This document shows, piece by piece, positions 7,102-8,033 of a stretch of DNA of 8,033 nt. Origin of the DNA: Bacteroidota bacterium (GTDB taxonomy: Bacteria > Bacteroidota > Ignavibacteria > Kapaibacteriales > UBA2268); the NCBI GenBank assembly GCA_022708005.1, contig JAKIZN010000063.1, forward strand, positions 1 through 8,033. The letters run 5' to 3'. The number at the start of each line of letters is the position of its first letter. Within the stretch, counting starts at the first letter, position 1. Position numbers and translations under genes: made by a program. The notes beneath the pieces are model-generated. The model saw nothing but the letters and a program-made list of their open reading frames with translations. It did no database searches and was not told where the DNA came from.

Positions 7102-7171
7102 TGAACTTGTACATTGGGAGTTTGTTATTAGTTTAAATGCTGTTAACTATCTGGTTTAATAAGAAATTGCT

Positions 7172-7956
7172 ATGCCAAAATTTAACGATATAGACTTAGA
7201 AAATTGGAAAGAGTCAGATGTTTGGACCGACAGTCTATGGATAATTCACGAAAGAGACAAAAGTGGGAAGCATAGTAACTTTTATCACGGCAATTTCGTC
7301 CCACAAATTCCACGTCAGTTTATTTTAAGGTATTCAAAAGAAAATGATTTAGTGTTTGACCCGTTTTTAGGAAGTGGCACGACAGCTTATGAGTGCGAGA
7401 CATTAAAAAGAAATTTTGTCGGGGTAGAACTCCAGAGCAAGCTAGTCGAGAAAGTTCAAAGCAATTTAGACAAGACAGATAAAATTGCAAAGGTATTTTG
7501 TGGAGATAGCACAAATAGAGAGACTTTTGAAGAAATTCACCAATTTTTAAAAGCTAACAAATCAAGCAGAGTGCAGCTTGCTATCTTGCATCCACCTTAT
7601 GCAGATATAGTCAAATTCAGTGATTTAGAGGAGGATTTATCTAATAGAAAGTCATTGAAGAGTTCTTGGGGAGTTTTGCTTTAGTTTTGCGAAACACCAA
7701 AGATATAATGGCAAAAGGCGGATATTTAGCTATAGTTATCGGCGACAAGTATTCCTCAGGGCAGTGGATTCCACTTGGATTTTATTGCATGAACGAAGCT
7801 CAGAAGCTTGGAATAACGTTAAAGTCAATAGTCGTAAAAAATATGGAAGGGAACAGAGCGAAAATGAACAAAGAAGGAATTTGGAGATACAGAGCATTGA
7901 CAAGCGATTACTACATATTTAAACACGAATACATTTTTATTTTTAAAATAAATTGA
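7172..7956 (+). pseudogene. DNA methyltransferase (probable N4-cytosine/N6-adenine type), interrupted by a one-base frameshift
   Basis: The 5' frame (7172-7684, 170 codons) carries methyltransferase motif I, DPFLGSGTT (63-71), where S-adenosylmethionine binds, then VGVEL (83-87) and the catalytic-type HPPY (140-143). It then turns into unrelated residues and stops. The other frame continues the protein from about 7655: IEEFLGSF, GGYLAIVIGDKYSSG, NMEGNRAK, WRYRAL and FKHEYIFIF, ending at 7956. Adding one base after 7654 joins DLSNRKS to IEEFL and gives a protein of about 261 residues that looks complete. The TTG at 7666 could start the second half but is not a natural start. The protein would methylate a specific DNA site, probably as part of a restriction-modification system. 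Either a natural frameshift or a sequence error is possible; I see no good slippery heptamer for programmed shifting. His in HPPY replaces the commoner Asp, Asn or Ser. Target base and site cannot be read from sequence. Confidence 0.8.
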
Positions 7957-7957
7957 T

Positions 7958-8033
7958 ATGACAAAAAAAAGATTTATTTATAGAAATTGCTAAGCCAAAT
8001 GAGCATGGAGAAAGCAGATGGGTAGCCACTTCT
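7958..8033 (+). pseudogene. 5' end of a downstream gene, frame broken at an A8 tract (candidate restriction enzyme)
   Basis: An ATG lies one base after the methyltransferase stop (7956), suggesting translational coupling. As written, the frame gives only MTKKRFIYRNC and stops. From 7971 the next frame stays open to the window edge and reads like real protein: DLFIEIAKPNEHGESRWVATS. The two frames join if the A8 tract at 7963-7970 had seven A. No start codon exists in the second frame upstream or just downstream of the tract. The position directly after a methyltransferase makes a cognate restriction endonuclease the natural guess, but only about 21 residues are visible and no nuclease motif is seen. 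Confidence 0.55.

Larger units (their letters stand above)
6963..7171. other. AT-rich leader of the methyltransferase locus
   Basis: There is no open frame of note. The stretch is clearly AT-rich and holds the promoter-like motif and dyad listed separately. The ribosome site before the ATG at 7172 is weak (AAGAA at 7161-7165), which is common in Bacteroidota-type genomes. Confidence 0.5.

Noticed and set aside
7640..7690. Programmed -1 frameshift in the methyltransferase
   Set aside because: There is no X-XXY-YYZ slippery heptamer at the join (the sequence reads aaa-gtc-att) and no clear downstream stem-loop, so a simple one-base deletion is the better reading.
7666..7956. Independent 96-codon gene starting at TTG
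   Set aside because: Its sequence continues the methyltransferase domain, including residues upstream of the TTG (IEEF), so it is the 3' half of the broken gene.

Overview
The window looks like a piece of a chromosome or metagenomic contig from a Bacteroidota/Chlorobi-group bacterium (Bacteroidota, Ignavibacteria or Kapabacteria type). The reasons are inferential: the moderately AT-rich base composition, a large secreted protein built of SBBP and Ycf48-like repeats, an OmpA-family protein with a long thrombospondin type 3 (TSP3) array, and TAnnTTTG-like promoter elements. No rRNA or other taxonomic marker is present, so the assignment is tentative.

Layout. (1) Positions 1-3008, minus strand: the first 1002 codons of a very large exported repeat protein that runs off the left edge. 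It has a signal peptide, six beta-propeller (SBBP) repeats, an Asp-Asn-Pro linker and at least 13 Ycf48/BNR-like repeats. (2) Positions 3009-3594: no convincing gene. It holds a 221-bp element with nested inverted repeats (3294-3514), a short perfect hairpin (3113-3133) and an intrinsic terminator (3541-3572). (3) Positions 3595-5775, minus strand: an OmpA-family outer-membrane protein with a predicted beta-barrel, 15 TSP3 units and a C-terminal peptidoglycan-binding domain. (4) Positions 5776-5961: a divergent promoter region. (5) Positions 5962-6909, plus strand: trxB, thioredoxin reductase, complete and ordinary, followed by a perfect 16-bp stem-loop. (6) Positions 7172-8033, plus strand: a DNA methyltransferase gene broken by an apparent one-base deletion near 7654, and one base after its stop the beginning of another gene whose frame is broken at an A8 tract. 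Together they look like a restriction-modification locus. It is preceded by a 35-bp dyad that overlaps a promoter-like motif.

How they relate. The two minus-strand genes are both envelope or secreted proteins, but about 590 bp and a terminator separate them, so they are probably separate transcripts. trxB is a housekeeping cytoplasmic redox gene. The methyltransferase and its neighbour are the accessory, possibly mobile or decaying, part. The points most worth checking are the paired frameshifts in the methyltransferase locus (real decay, phase variation or assembly error), the symmetric dyad upstream of it, and the nested inverted-repeat element. I do not see strong evidence for a wholly new multi-gene system in this window.
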